Assembly (NCBI GenBank): GCA_016125405.1
Contig: WGLW01000001.1
Coordinates: forward strand, 1-44,165
Direction: 5' to 3'
DNA from: Alphaproteobacteria bacterium
GTDB lineage: Bacteria; Pseudomonadota; Alphaproteobacteria; Caulobacterales; Hyphomonadaceae
DNA: 44,165 nt
The notes under the pieces are model-generated. The model ran no database searches. It saw nothing but the letters and a program-made list of their open reading frames with translations, and had not been told where the DNA came from. Both the position numbers and the translations under genes were made by a program. Below are positions 34,861-43,834 of the stretch, piece after piece. The first letter of the stretch is position 1. Each line of letters opens with the position of its first letter.

Positions 34861-35042
34861 CCTCACCTCCGGTCCGGACGTGATCAGCGAACGCGCCTGA
34901 CGTAGCGGCCGCCAGCCCGGCCTTGCGGCAGCAACAGCGATTTTTGTCTGCCGCCAGACTGCAGGCCTTGCCGGGCATCGGCGACAGGCATTCCATGGAT
35001 CGTCGCTGGACACGCATTCGCGTCCAGACGCCGGAAGCTGTC

Positions 35043-36473
35043 ATGGGTGTCGGGGACGCCTCTGAACTCTTGCGGCAGGCCCAGCAGCTGAAGGCTGCAG
35101 GGCTGCTCGAGGAAGCTATCTCCTGCTATCAACGTTACGTGTCGGCCGCGCCGTTCAGCGCCGTGGCGGAACATAATCTCGCGGCGGCGCTTGGCGACGC
35201 CGGGCGCTGGACGGAAGCTGAAGAACACATCAGCCGGGCCTTCCTCAAGGGCGGGGATGCTCCGGAAAGCTGGCTGGTGTGCGCGCGGTGCCTGCAGATG
35301 CTCGCGCGCCTCGACGAAGCCGAGGCGGCCTTCCTTTCAGCCATTGCGCGCCGCCCGACTTACTACGACGCGCTGCGCGAACTTGCCCAGTTGCGGTGGA
35401 TGCGCACGGCGGACGTCAAGCGCGCGCTGGCGTGTGTCGACAGCGCCTTGCTCGCTTCGCCGGGCGAGGTGTCCCTGCAGGTCCTGAAGGCGCAAGTTCT
35501 TCGAGAGACGGGACAGCCGGCGTTGGCGCTTGAGGCGTTGGCGCCGGCAATGGCCGGGGCGTCTCCCGCCGTCGATATTCTTGTTCTCGCCGCTCAGTCT
35601 GCGCGGCAGGCAGGTCGCACAAATGTCGCTCTAAGCTTGGCCGAGCGAGCCGTGGCCGCAGCGCCTGGCAACCTCCTGTCACAGATCACGCTGGCGGAGG
35701 CCTGTCTTGCAACGGGCGCCGTGGAGCGCGCCGAGATGCTCGCCGGCGATGTCCGACAGCGCGCGCCGGACAATCAACACGCCATAGCCTTGCAGGCGAC
35801 AGCCTGGCGCATTCTGGGCGACGACCGGTATCGCAGCTTGTTCGACTATGGCGCGCTGGTTAACGTCGAATCGCTCCGTTGTCCGCCCGGCTGGTCCGAT
35901 CTGCACGCCTACCTCGCGGATGTCGCAACCGGATTGAAGGCCGTCCACCAGTTCAGAACGCACCCCTTCAACCAGTCCGTTCGTCATGGAAGTCAGGCGC
36001 CCGACATTCATGAAAGCACGCACCCCGCATTGCGCGCCCTGCCGTCTGCGCTGGAGCAACCGATCGCCGATTATCTCGCGTCGCTGGGCGAGGGAGATGA
36101 TCCCGTGCGAGCGCGCAACACGGGAGACTACGCTTTCAACGGCATGTGGTCGGTGCAACTGAAGGCGGGCGGTCATCTCGTGAACCACGTTCACCCGCAG
36201 GGCTGGATCTCGTCGGCCTGTTATATCGAGACGGTTGACGGGGAGGGTATGGCCGGCTGGCTGCAATTCGGCCAACCGGGCGTCGCCACCATCCCGCCGC
36301 TCGAACCTGAGCACTTCGTCAAGCCGGAGCCCGGACGCGTCGTCCTTTTCCCGTCCTACATGTGGCACGGAACGCGCCCGTTTTCCGGCGAAGCGACTCG
36401 GCTTTCGTTTGCGTTTGATCTGAAACCGAAGCTGCTTCGTCCAAACGTTAACGCAGGCTCACAAAGACCTTGA
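35043..36473 (+). CDS. TPR protein fused to a putative 2OG-Fe(II) oxygenase domain
   Basis: 476 residues from the ATG at 35043 (GGAAG a few bases before); the frame is open further upstream. Residues 1-260 are TPR units (AEHNLAAALGDAGRWTEAEEH, ARCLQMLARLDEAEAAFLSAI, SLAERAVAAAPGNLLSQITL). The C-terminal ~200 residues match the PF13759-type oxygenase: LVNHVHPQGWISSACYIET carries the first metal His, and PSYMWHGTRPF...RLSFAFDLKP carries the second His and the Arg that binds 2-oxoglutarate. A cytoplasmic hydroxylase acting on a TPR-bound partner is the likely role. No partner gene is adjacent. Confidence 0.82.
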   Translation: MGVGDASELLRQAQQLKAAGLLEEAISCYQRYVSAAPFSAVAEHNLAAALGDAGRWTEAEEHISRAFLKGGDAPESWLVCARCLQMLARLDEAEAAFLSAIARRPTYYDALRELAQLRWMRTADVKRALACVDSALLASPGEVSLQVLKAQVLRETGQPALALEALAPAMAGASPAVDILVLAAQSARQAGRTNVALSLAERAVAAAPGNLLSQITLAEACLATGAVERAEMLAGDVRQRAPDNQHAIALQATAWRILGDDRYRSLFDYGALVNVESLRCPPGWSDLHAYLADVATGLKAVHQFRTHPFNQSVRHGSQAPDIHESTHPALRALPSALEQPIADYLASLGEGDDPVRARNTGDYAFNGMWSVQLKAGGHLVNHVHPQGWISSACYIETVDGEGMAGWLQFGQPGVATIPPLEPEHFVKPEPGRVVLFPSYMWHGTRPFSGEATRLSFAFDLKPKLLRPNVNAGSQRP

Positions 36474-36558
36474 GCGCGCCACAATCGGCCATGATCGCGC
36501 CGTTGGAACGCCTGGCCGGGTTCTAGAGTTACTATCGGACCAGGCAGGGAGCACCCTC

Positions 36559-36954
36559 ATGAAAGCGATGATGGCGATTGCAGTGGGAATGGCGCTGGCC
36601 ACGATGGCGGGCGTTGAAGGCGTGGCGCATGCTGATTCGCCCTGCGCGAGCGAACAGGCTTCCATCTATTTCGAGAAGGATCGCAGCGACGTGACGCCGG
36701 CGTCACGTGAAATCGTTGACCGGCTTGCGGCCCAGGCGAAATCCTGCCGTCGCGCGCAGGTGGTCGCGGATGCGCCGCAGGGCGCGCTGCATGACGCTCG
36801 CGCCAACGCGTTGCGGCGCAGCTTCGCCCAGGCGGGCGTGCATGTCGTTCTCGCCAGCTCGTCTCCGCTTCAGGCGTCCGCTTCAATCGGCGAGGAGTTG
36901 GTCCTCGGCCGGTCCGCGGTCCTGCGCGTCGAGCCGTCGCCGCCAAGCAGCTAG
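36559..36954 (+). CDS. Small secreted protein with OmpA-like fold
   Basis: 131 residues, with AGGGAG 9 bases upstream of the ATG. Signal peptide MAIAVGMALATMAGVEGVAHA. The mature part has an OmpA-like order: SIYFEKDRSDVTPASREIVDRLAAQAK, a beta strand (RAQVVADAPQ), a helix with repeated Arg/Ala (HDARANALRRSFAQAGV) and a last strand. The NxxLSxxRA peptidoglycan-binding signature is only partly kept (LHDARANALRR), so binding to the wall is uncertain. The final strand runs into a Ser/Pro tail. It converges with the DUF1761 gene. Confidence 0.7.
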   Translation: MKAMMAIAVGMALATMAGVEGVAHADSPCASEQASIYFEKDRSDVTPASREIVDRLAAQAKSCRRAQVVADAPQGALHDARANALRRSFAQAGVHVVLASSSPLQASASIGEELVLGRSAVLRVEPSPPSS

Positions 36955-36968
36955 GCCAAACAGCTAGG

Positions 36969-37463
36969 TCAGGCCGTTGCGCCGCTGATCGCTTTCCGGT
37001 CGATCAGGAAGACCACGGCCGATGCGATCGTGTAGTCGAGAAACAGGTGCAGAAGGTCGATGCCGAAGGAGATCGGCGAGTTCGACGAATAGACGACGTT
37101 GTATGCCAGCGTCGTGGCGCCAAATCCGAACCACAGGACGAACCCGTAACCTATGGCCGCGCCGATCGAGGCTGGCTTCATCAGCCGCTGCGCAATGCAG
37201 ACGCCCAGCGCGGTCACGATTGAGATGACGGGCCCCAGGGACATCGACGTGGTGGTGTCCATCGCGCCTGGAATCGTCATCTTCTGAATGTCGGCCATGG
37301 TCAGCGAGGCTGCGGTCTCCTTCGTCGCCAGACCATGGTCGATCATCAATTGCTGCGCCCACAGCGTGCCGAATGTCACGCCGTAGATCAGGAAGCCGAT
37401 GAAATAGATCGCAATGGCGGCGGCCAGCCAGGCCACAGCGTTGACGCCCAGAATTCGCGGCAT
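36969..37463 (-). CDS. DUF1761-like membrane protein
   Basis: 164 residues from the ATG at 37463. Four hydrophobic segments: about 9-33 (AVAWLAAAIAIYFIGFLIYG), 75-90, 101-122 (IGAAIGYGFVLWFGFG) and 135-153 (GIDLLHLFLDYTIASAVVFL). The spacing and motifs (FGTLWAQQLM, WFGFGATTLAYN) match the DUF1761 family of small bacterial membrane proteins. The function is unknown. The region from 37464 to metG at 37748 is 284 bp and shows only a weak TATAAG near 37625. Confidence 0.75.
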   Translation of the reverse strand: MPRILGVNAVAWLAAAIAIYFIGFLIYGVTFGTLWAQQLMIDHGLATKETAASLTMADIQKMTIPGAMDTTTSMSLGPVISIVTALGVCIAQRLMKPASIGAAIGYGFVLWFGFGATTLAYNVVYSSNSPISFGIDLLHLFLDYTIASAVVFLIDRKAISGATA

Positions 37464-37747
37464 GTTCCGTGTCCCCAACGGTCCGTCGCTGGTGCGTGGC
37501 CGGCCCCGGCGGACCGATCCGAGAACGGTCAAACACTTGAATACTCAGTCATCATGCCACGCGTCGGGGCCGGGCGGGACCCCGTTTCGCGTCATGCGCG
37601 CGCTGGCCTTCGCGGGCCGGCTTGCTATAAGCCGCCAAAGCGGGGTCGCGTCAGGCAGGAATGCCCTCGGGCGGAATTTGTAGCTGGCTGATTCAACAAT
37701 ACTTTCCGGGCGGCCAACCCGGTCGAGCCAAGGGCGAACACTTTTTA

Positions 37748-39469
37748 ATGGCGCGCATTCTTATCACTTCGGCCCTGCCGTACATCAACGGCGTCAAGCA
37801 CCTCGGCAATCTCGCCGGCTCGATGCTGCCGGCGGACGTGTATGCGCGTTTCCAGCGCCTCCAGCCGGGCAACGAGGTGCTGTTCATCTGCGCCACGGAC
37901 GAGCATGGCACGCCGGCCGAACTGGCGGCGGCCGAAGCGGGGCAGGCGGTCGCCGACTATTGCCGCGAACAGCACGACATCCAGAAGCGCGTCGGCGAAG
38001 GCTTCTCGCTGTCGTTCGACTGGTTCGGCCGGTCGTCCAACCAGCCCAACCGCGAACTGACGCAGCACTTCGGCGATGTCCTTGAGGATCGCGGCCTGAT
38101 CGAGGAGCGCACCTCGCGCCAGGTCTATTCGGTCGACGACAAGCGCTTCCTGCCGGACCGCTATGTCGAGGGCACATGCCCGGTGTGCGGCTACGAAAAG
38201 GCGCGCGGCGACCAATGCGACAATTGCGGATCGCTGCTCGACCCCGTGGACCTCATCAATCCGTATTCGTCGGTCTCTGGCTCACGCAATGTCGAGATCC
38301 GCGACACGCGCCATCTCTTCCTGCTTCAATCGAAACTTCAGGACCGCATCCGCGCCTGGGTCGATTCACGTGCGGCTGAATGGCCGCAACTCACCTCGTC
38401 GATCGCATACAAATGGCTGGACGAGGGCCTGCAGGACCGCTCGATCACGCGCGATCTCTCATGGGGCGTGCCGGTGACGCGCCATGGCAAGCCGCGTCCG
38501 GGCTTCGAGGAGAAAGTCTATTACGTCTGGTTCGACGCGCCGGTCGAATACATCGGCTCGACCGTCGAATGGGCCGAGGCCAAGAATGAAAACTGGGAGC
38601 GCTGGTGGCGCACCGACAAGGGCGCGGAGGATGTCTCGTATGTCCAGTTCATGGGCAAGGACAACGTCGCCTTCCACACCGTCAGCTTCCCCGTCACCAT
38701 CCTCGGATCAGAAGAGCCGTGGAAACAGGTCGACAGGCTGAAGGCGTTCAACTGGCTCAACTGGTATGGCGGCAAGTTCTCCACCAGCCAGAAGCGCGGC
38801 GTCTTCATGGATACGGCGCTCGAGCTGCTGCCGTCGGACTACTGGCGCTGGTACCTGATCGCCAACTCGCCGGAAGGATCGGACACGGCCTTCACGTGGG
38901 AGAGTTTCCAGGCGTCGATCAACTCAGACCTCGCCAACGTGCTCGGCAACTTCGTCAACCGCATCACGAAATACGCGCAGTCGAAATTCGACGGCAAGGT
39001 TCCGGCCGAAGGGCAGGCGGGCGAGGCCGAAGCCTGGATGGTCAAGGAGTTGAAGACCCGCCTCCCGCAGTTGCAGGCCCACTACGAGGCGATGGAGTTC
39101 CGCAAGGCGGCCGCCGAAACGCGCGCTATCTGGGCGGCCGGCAACGAATACCTGACCAAGGCCGAGCCGTGGGTGAAGTACAAGACCAGCGTGGAGCAGG
39201 CGGCGGTCGGCGTCCGCGTCGGCCTCAACCTCGCGGCCCTGTTCGGCATTATTGCGCAACCAGTCATTCCCGACGCGGCGGGAAAAATCCTCGATGCGCT
39301 TGGTGTGCCTGCCGACAAACGGATGATGGGTTTTGGTGCGGCCACAGACTATGCAGGCCTGCTCGACGCCCTGCTGCACGGTCTCGCGATCACGCCGCCG
39401 CCCGTGCTGTTCGCCAAGATCGAGGATACGCAGGTCGCCGAATGGACGGAACGGTTCGGCGGCGGATGA
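37748..39469 (+). CDS. metG: Methionyl-tRNA synthetase
   Basis: 573 residues. Class I catalytic motifs: [12 protein letters not shown] (the HIGH-like HLGN at 18-21) and [11 protein letters not shown] (KMSKS variant KFSTS). A zinc knuckle CPVCG...CDNCG inserts at about 142-162. The catalytic half ends near [17 protein letters not shown] and the anticodon-binding helices follow ([18 protein letters not shown]). There is no C-terminal tRNA-binding (EMAP-like) domain, so this is the short form. It charges tRNA-Met with methionine in the cytoplasm. The start is the ATG at 37748; no strong ribosome-binding site is visible. Confidence 0.97.
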   Translation: MARILITSALPYINGVKHLGNLAGSMLPADVYARFQRLQPGNEVLFICATDEHGTPAELAAAEAGQAVADYCREQHDIQKRVGEGFSLSFDWFGRSSNQPNRELTQHFGDVLEDRGLIEERTSRQVYSVDDKRFLPDRYVEGTCPVCGYEKARGDQCDNCGSLLDPVDLINPYSSVSGSRNVEIRDTRHLFLLQSKLQDRIRAWVDSRAAEWPQLTSSIAYKWLDEGLQDRSITRDLSWGVPVTRHGKPRPGFEEKVYYVWFDAPVEYIGSTVEWAEAKNENWERWWRTDKGAEDVSYVQFMGKDNVAFHTVSFPVTILGSEEPWKQVDRLKAFNWLNWYGGKFSTSQKRGVFMDTALELLPSDYWRWYLIANSPEGSDTAFTWESFQASINSDLANVLGNFVNRITKYAQSKFDGKVPAEGQAGEAEAWMVKELKTRLPQLQAHYEAMEFRKAAAETRAIWAAGNEYLTKAEPWVKYKTSVEQAAVGVRVGLNLAALFGIIAQPVIPDAAGKILDALGVPADKRMMGFGAATDYAGLLDALLHGLAITPPPVLFAKIEDTQVAEWTERFGGG

Positions 39470-39472
39470 GGC

Positions 39473-39823
39473 TCAGCCGGCAGGCTGCGTCTTGGCGTCG
39501 AATGCATCGATCGTCCGCGCCGAATAGACCATCGCCGCGCCAGCATTGACCATGATCGCAACGCCGAGCGCATCGACGATTTCCTCCTTGGTGGCGCCGG
39601 CCTTGATCGCCGCATCGGTGTGGGCGTTGATGCAGCCGTCGCAACGCAACGAGACGGAAACGCCCAGGGCGATCAGTTCGCGTGTCTTCGCATCCAGCCG
39701 GGTCGAGGCCGAGTTGGCGTGATGCATGTCGACATAGGCCTTGAAGACGCCGGGGTTCGCGCCGGACATCTCCTTGAGCGCCGCGGCGATCTGTTTGCGA
39801 TAGGCGGCCCAGTCCATCATCAT
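39473..39823 (-). CDS. AhpD-like/carboxymuconolactone decarboxylase family protein
   Basis: 116 residues. The active-site motif CDGCINAHT (CxxC followed by a His) is that of AhpD-type peroxidase or disulphide-relay proteins, within the helical CMD fold (LIALGVSVSLRCDGC, then ATKEEIVDALGVAIMVNAGAAMVYSART). Three ATG codons in a row at 39823-39815 leave the start uncertain by two residues. It is cytoplasmic and probably works in peroxide or thiol chemistry. It starts 31 bp after the stop of the lipoprotein gene at 39855. Confidence 0.88.
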   Translation of the reverse strand: MMMDWAAYRKQIAAALKEMSGANPGVFKAYVDMHHANSASTRLDAKTRELIALGVSVSLRCDGCINAHTDAAIKAGATKEEIVDALGVAIMVNAGAAMVYSARTIDAFDAKTQPAG

Positions 39824-39854
39824 GGCGTCGGTTCCCGTTCAAAAAAGCTGATGC

Positions 39855-40634
39855 TCAGCGCGGCAGCAGAAGGCCGCGATAGAAATAGGCGCGCTGCCGG
39901 GCCGGCTCCCGCGCGATCTGTTCGAGGATGAACATCTCCGCATCGCAGATCTTGGTCGCCTGCTCGGGCGTCGGATCGTCGATGTCGAAATACTGGTTGC
40001 CCTGCAGCCGCGCCTCGTTGCCCTTGAACTTGCGCGCCTTCCATTCCTCGATCTCGGCCTGCGTCGCGCGTGGCGCCGTATCGCTGGACACGCGCAGCAC
40101 ACGCGCCTGAAGCCGGTTCTCGCGCGCCAGCAGGTCAGCCGGAACGTATTTGGCGAGCTGGCCGATATCCGCCTTGTCGCCCTTGGCGCAGAGCAGGGGC
40201 GCCGGACCGATCAGGGCCTTGTGGCTGGCGATCAGCGTGTCGATCAGTTCGCCAACCTCCGCGTCCGATGCAAACGGCGCCTTGCGGCTGAAAGCGGCGA
40301 GATAAAGCGGGCGCCCGATCACCATCGCGTCCGCCGGGGAGCCGGTCCAAGAGGGCGAGGCGGCGATCTGGACCAGCTTGTCATAGATCGCGGGTTCCGT
40401 GTCGCGGATGGCCGAGAGAAGGTCGGCCATATCCGTGCCCGTCGCTTCGAACGTCTCGAACTCGGAACGGACCACGGCGTCGGATCGGGGCGGCGCCGCG
40501 ACCGGCTCGGCCGCTGCGGCCTGCTTCGCCGGCGTATCGCCCGCCGAACAGGCCGTCGCCAGCAGCGCAGCGGCGGTCGCTGTCAGGGCCCCGCCCATCC
40601 ATCGCCGCCAATTGCCGATCTCCCAAGCCATCAT
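39855..40634 (-). CDS. Lipoprotein, unknown function
   Basis: 259 residues. Signal GGALTATAAALLATACS gives a lipobox with Cys at about 29. The mature protein begins with an Ala/Pro-rich linker and is then helical (TGTDMADLLSAIRDTEPAIYDKLVQIA, AEVGELIDTLIASHKALIG). LCAKGDKADIGQLAKYVPADLLAREN and the last part (ICDAEMFILEQIAREP) contain two Cys. It may be anchored to either membrane on the periplasmic side. I recognise no family. It is probably co-transcribed with the AhpD-like gene. Confidence 0.7.
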   Translation of the reverse strand: MMAWEIGNWRRWMGGALTATAAALLATACSAGDTPAKQAAAAEPVAAPPRSDAVVRSEFETFEATGTDMADLLSAIRDTEPAIYDKLVQIAASPSWTGSPADAMVIGRPLYLAAFSRKAPFASDAEVGELIDTLIASHKALIGPAPLLCAKGDKADIGQLAKYVPADLLARENRLQARVLRVSSDTAPRATQAEIEEWKARKFKGNEARLQGNQYFDIDDPTPEQATKICDAEMFILEQIAREPARQRAYFYRGLLLPR

Positions 40635-40695
40635 CGTCCTTCAACCGGCTCGTCCAGCGATCCTAAACCTTCATCGGCGCGATGACGACCGTGTT

Positions 40696-41322
40696 CTAGG
40701 CCGATGCGCTCGGCCGCGCCGAAACCCGCTCATGCCACGCCTTCACATTGCCGGCGTCCGGGGAAAGCTTGAGGCCGATCCAGTCCGCGAAATCCACCAG
40801 AGACAACAGGCAGATATCGGCGATGGTCAGGTCGTCGCCAGCGACAAAGATGCGCCCGCTCAATTCCTTGTCCAGCCATTTGACCGCGCTGTTGTAATGC
40901 TCACGGTTGGATTCGCCGAACTCCTTGTACTGCGGGACCACGACCTTCGCCGTGAACGGATGGGCGTGGCGCCAGAACATGCCGGCCGGCGTGCCGAGGC
41001 GCAGCTCCACCCGCCGCGTCCACTGGTCGATGAACGCCTGCTCCTTCGGGCTGCGGCCAAACATTGGCGGATCGGGAAACTCGCCCTCCAGGTAGCGGCA
41101 GATCGAAACCGTCTCCGAAAGGAACGTGCCATCGTTCAGCTCCAGCACCGGCACCTGGCCAACGGAATTGCGTGCCAGGTGCTCCGGCGTCCGCAGCCCG
41201 CCCTTCATGATGTCGACATCCACAAGCTCGACTGCCGCCACGGCTTTCGGGCCTTTCTCGGCGAGAAACATACGTACCCGGCGCGGATTCGGCGCAGGCA
41301 TGGCGGCATTGTAGAGCTTCAT
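40696..41322 (-). CDS. Glutathione S-transferase family protein
   Basis: 208 residues from the ATG at 41322, after GGGGAC; the frame extends 36 bases further. The N-terminal thioredoxin fold has NPRRVRMFLAEKG, VGQVPVLELNDGTFLSETVSICRYL (cis-Pro and the glutathione-binding ES-like pair), then a helical C-terminal domain with GDDLTIADICLLSLVDF (the N-capping box). It is cytoplasmic and would conjugate or isomerise electrophiles with glutathione; substrate unknown. It is divergent from the amidohydrolase gene. Confidence 0.92.
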   Translation of the reverse strand: MKLYNAAMPAPNPRRVRMFLAEKGPKAVAAVELVDVDIMKGGLRTPEHLARNSVGQVPVLELNDGTFLSETVSICRYLEGEFPDPPMFGRSPKEQAFIDQWTRRVELRLGTPAGMFWRHAHPFTAKVVVPQYKEFGESNREHYNSAVKWLDKELSGRIFVAGDDLTIADICLLSLVDFADWIGLKLSPDAGNVKAWHERVSARPSASA

Positions 41323-41424
41323 GGGCGTGTCCCCTGACTGGATTTTTGTAGCCGTCATTCATGCGGGATGACGTGCGATCCGCTAACCGTTATCACAGCC
41401 GGACGGCAGCGAAAGGATGGCACG

Positions 41425-42792
41425 ATGAAAACCCTCGCGACAGCTTTCGGAGCCCTCTGCGTGGCGGCGCTGGTTGGCCTTCCAGCCAGCGCGCAGGACT
41501 TCAGCGCGTCCGGCAAGTCGCTGCGCCAGATCTACGAATACCTGCACCGCAATCCAGAGCTTTCGCTGCAGGAGAAGAACACCTCCGCGATCCTCACCGC
41601 CGAGATGAAATCGCTGGGCTTTGACGTCACGACCGGCGTGGGCGACGCCTGGATCAAGGCCCGCGCCATGAAAGAGCACGGCAAGCTGGAAGACGGCGTC
41701 GGCGGCTACGGCATTGTCGCCGTCATGAAGAACGGCAAGGGCCCCACGGTGATGATCCGCACCGACATGGACGCGCTGCCCGTCGTCGAGAAAACCGGGC
41801 TGCCCTATGCCTCGACATTGCGTGACATATCATGGACCGGAGAAGACGGCGGCGTGATGCACGCCTGCGGCCACGACATTCATATGTCCGTCTGGATCGG
41901 CGTCGCCCGCGAGCTGGTGAAGCAGAAATCGAAATGGAAGGGCACGCTGGTGATGATCGCCCAGCCGGGCGAGGAGGTCGGCCTCGGCGCCAAGGCGATG
42001 ATCGAGGATGGCCTGTTCACCCGCTTCCCGCGCCCCGACTACAACCTCGCCCTGCACGACAACGCCGGCATGCCCGCCGGAACGGTTGGCTATGCGCCCG
42101 GCTATGCGATGGCCAATGTCGACAGCGTCGATCTCACCGTTCATGGCCGCGGCGGGCACGGCGCCTATCCGCAGGCTACGAAAGACCCGATCGTCGTCGC
42201 CGCCCGTATCGTCACGACCCTCCAGACGCTGGTGTCGCGCGAACTCGACCCGCAGGATTCCGGCGTCGTCACGGTTGGCTCGATCCATGGCGGCTTCAAG
42301 CACAACGTCATCCCTGACGAGGTGAAGCTCCAGCTCACCGTGCGGTCCTATTCCGACGCCACGCGCGAGAAACTTCTGTCCGGCATTGAGCGCATCGCAA
42401 AAGGCGAGGCGATGGCGGCGGGCATCGACGGCAAGCTGGCGCCGGAGATGACGGTGATGGATGACCATACGCCCTCCGTTTACAACAATCCGGCGCTGGT
42501 CACGCGCATCACCAAGGCGCTGGCGAAGGCGATGGGGGCTGAGTGCATATCGCAGGAAGAGCCCTCGATGGGCGGAGAGGATTTTGCCCGCTATGGCCGC
42601 GAGGAGTCGAAAATTCCGAGCTTCCTCTTCTGGATCGGCGCGGTGAAGCAATCGACCTACGACGCCTCGTTGAAGCCGGGTGCTACGCCGCTTCCGTCGC
42701 TCCATTCCTCCCTGTTCGCGCCCGATCCCGATCCCACCATCGCCACCGGCGTCACGGCGATGGTGACGGCGGCAGAAGACCTGCTGAAATAG
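41425..42792 (+). CDS. Exported M20-family amidohydrolase
   Basis: 455 residues from the ATG at 41425, eight bases after AAAGGA. Signal peptide TFAGAL-type ATAFGALCVAALVGLPASAQ. The M20D metal site is visible: MHACGHDIHM (Cys and His ligands), AQPGEEVGLGA (Glu), NLALHDN (His) and, near the end, LPSLHSSLFAPD (His). DLTVHGRGGHGAYPQATKDP is the family loop of the dimerisation domain. Relatives hydrolyse N-acyl amino acids, for example IAA-amino acid hydrolases. The signal peptide implies action in the periplasm. The nitroreductase gene starts 8 bp downstream. Confidence 0.92.
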   Translation: MKTLATAFGALCVAALVGLPASAQDFSASGKSLRQIYEYLHRNPELSLQEKNTSAILTAEMKSLGFDVTTGVGDAWIKARAMKEHGKLEDGVGGYGIVAVMKNGKGPTVMIRTDMDALPVVEKTGLPYASTLRDISWTGEDGGVMHACGHDIHMSVWIGVARELVKQKSKWKGTLVMIAQPGEEVGLGAKAMIEDGLFTRFPRPDYNLALHDNAGMPAGTVGYAPGYAMANVDSVDLTVHGRGGHGAYPQATKDPIVVAARIVTTLQTLVSRELDPQDSGVVTVGSIHGGFKHNVIPDEVKLQLTVRSYSDATREKLLSGIERIAKGEAMAAGIDGKLAPEMTVMDDHTPSVYNNPALVTRITKALAKAMGAECISQEEPSMGGEDFARYGREESKIPSFLFWIGAVKQSTYDASLKPGATPLPSLHSSLFAPDPDPTIATGVTAMVTAAEDLLK

Positions 42793-42800
42793 GGCGCGCC

Positions 42801-43505
42801 ATGTCTCCGAAAAACGAAAGTCGGCCCATGCTGTATGACGAGGTTGTTCAGGGTCGCCGTAGCATACGCGGCTACAAGCCCGATCCGGTTCCAAGGGAGC
42901 TGATCGAGGAGATCCTCGCGCTGGCGATGCGCGCGCCGTCGTCGATGAACACCCAGCCGTGGAATTTCTACGTCATTACCGGCGAGCCCCTGAACCGCAT
43001 CCGCGCCGGCAACACAGAGCGCATGGTCGCGGGCGTTCCACAGTCGCGCGAATTCCGTACTGGCCAACCTTTCGCGGGAAAGCATCGCGAGCGGCAGATC
43101 GGCGTCGCCAAGCAGCTATTTTCCGCCATGGGGATCGCGCGCGACGACAAGGAGATGCGTCAGGACTGGGTGTTGCGCGGTTTCCGGCAATTCGATGCGC
43201 CGGTGTGCGTCATCGTCACCTATGACCGTGAACTCGACGGCAGCGACGATACGCCGTTCGATTGCGGCGCCGTCGCGACCGCGCTGGTCAACGCCGCCTG
43301 GTCGCGCGGGCTGGGCGCCGTGATCAACAGCCAGGGCATCATGCAGTCGCCCGTGGTGCGCGAACACGCCGGCATCGCCGACGACCAGGTGATCATGAAA
43401 AGCATCGCCCTTGGCTGGCCCGACGAAACGTTCCCGGCGAACGCCGTCGTTTCCGAACGGAAGTCCGTCGATGAAGCCACGAAGTTCGTCGGTTTCGAAG
43501 ACTAG
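42801..43505 (+). CDS. Nitroreductase-family flavoprotein
   Basis: 234 residues from the ATG at 42801. FMN-binding motifs: GRRSIRGYKPDPVP at about 21-34 and RAPSSMNTQPWNFYVI, then DCGAVATALVNAAWSRGLG and SIALGWPDETFPAN in the C-terminal half. A homodimeric, NAD(P)H-dependent reductase of nitroaromatics or quinones is the family norm; the substrate here is unknown. It is cytoplasmic. It follows the amidohydrolase gene by 8 bp and is probably in the same transcript. Confidence 0.92.
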   Translation: MSPKNESRPMLYDEVVQGRRSIRGYKPDPVPRELIEEILALAMRAPSSMNTQPWNFYVITGEPLNRIRAGNTERMVAGVPQSREFRTGQPFAGKHRERQIGVAKQLFSAMGIARDDKEMRQDWVLRGFRQFDAPVCVIVTYDRELDGSDDTPFDCGAVATALVNAAWSRGLGAVINSQGIMQSPVVREHAGIADDQVIMKSIALGWPDETFPANAVVSERKSVDEATKFVGFED

Positions 43506-43534
43506 CCGTCCACCCCGGCAATAAGCCTCCTATG

Positions 43535-43605
43535 GTCATCCCGCCCAAAGCGCTGGGATCCATCAAGGAATGGTCCCGGATAACGCTGCGCGTTTCCGGG
43601 ATGAC
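43535..43605. repeat. REP-like composite palindrome
   Basis: Outer arms GTCATCCCG (43535-43543) and CGGGATGAC (43597-43605) enclose an inner hairpin TCCCGGATAACGC / GCGTTTCCGGGA (43574-43601) with one bulged base and a 3-base loop. A further GGGATGACA follows at about 43617. Elements of this type recur between genes in many alphaproteobacterial chromosomes. Confidence 0.65.
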
Positions 43606-43642
43606 ACCCTGGGCAGGGATGACAGCCATGGAGCGCCGCATC

Positions 43643-43659
43643 GCCGGCGAAGGCCGGGG
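43643..43659. repeat. Short palindromic repeat unit, copy 1
   Basis: GCCGGCGAAGGCCGGGG; a near-identical unit occurs at 44033-44050. The sequence forms a GC-rich stem around GAAG and is a common intergenic repeat in high-GC alphaproteobacteria. Confidence 0.6.
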
Positions 43660-43834
43660 CCCGGCGGCTCTATCCCCCGGCCAAACACCAGAATCCCGAG
43701 CAACCACCGCGCTCGAGAAAAAAGTTATCCGACACCCTTTGGGACGGCCCGATCATCGCGGGCATGACGCAAGCGCCTTCACAGTCATATCGGGGTTGGC
43801 TCCCCTCTTCGAACAAGCACTGGCTTGGCGGAGT

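Noticed and set aside
34925-34954. GCGGCAG/CTGCCGC stem after the CocE gene as a terminator
   Set aside because: The loop is 16 bases and no T-run follows the stem.
37464-37747. Riboswitch or T-box leader before metG
   Set aside because: No specifier or antiterminator structure could be recognised; only a weak TATAAG near 37625 was seen.
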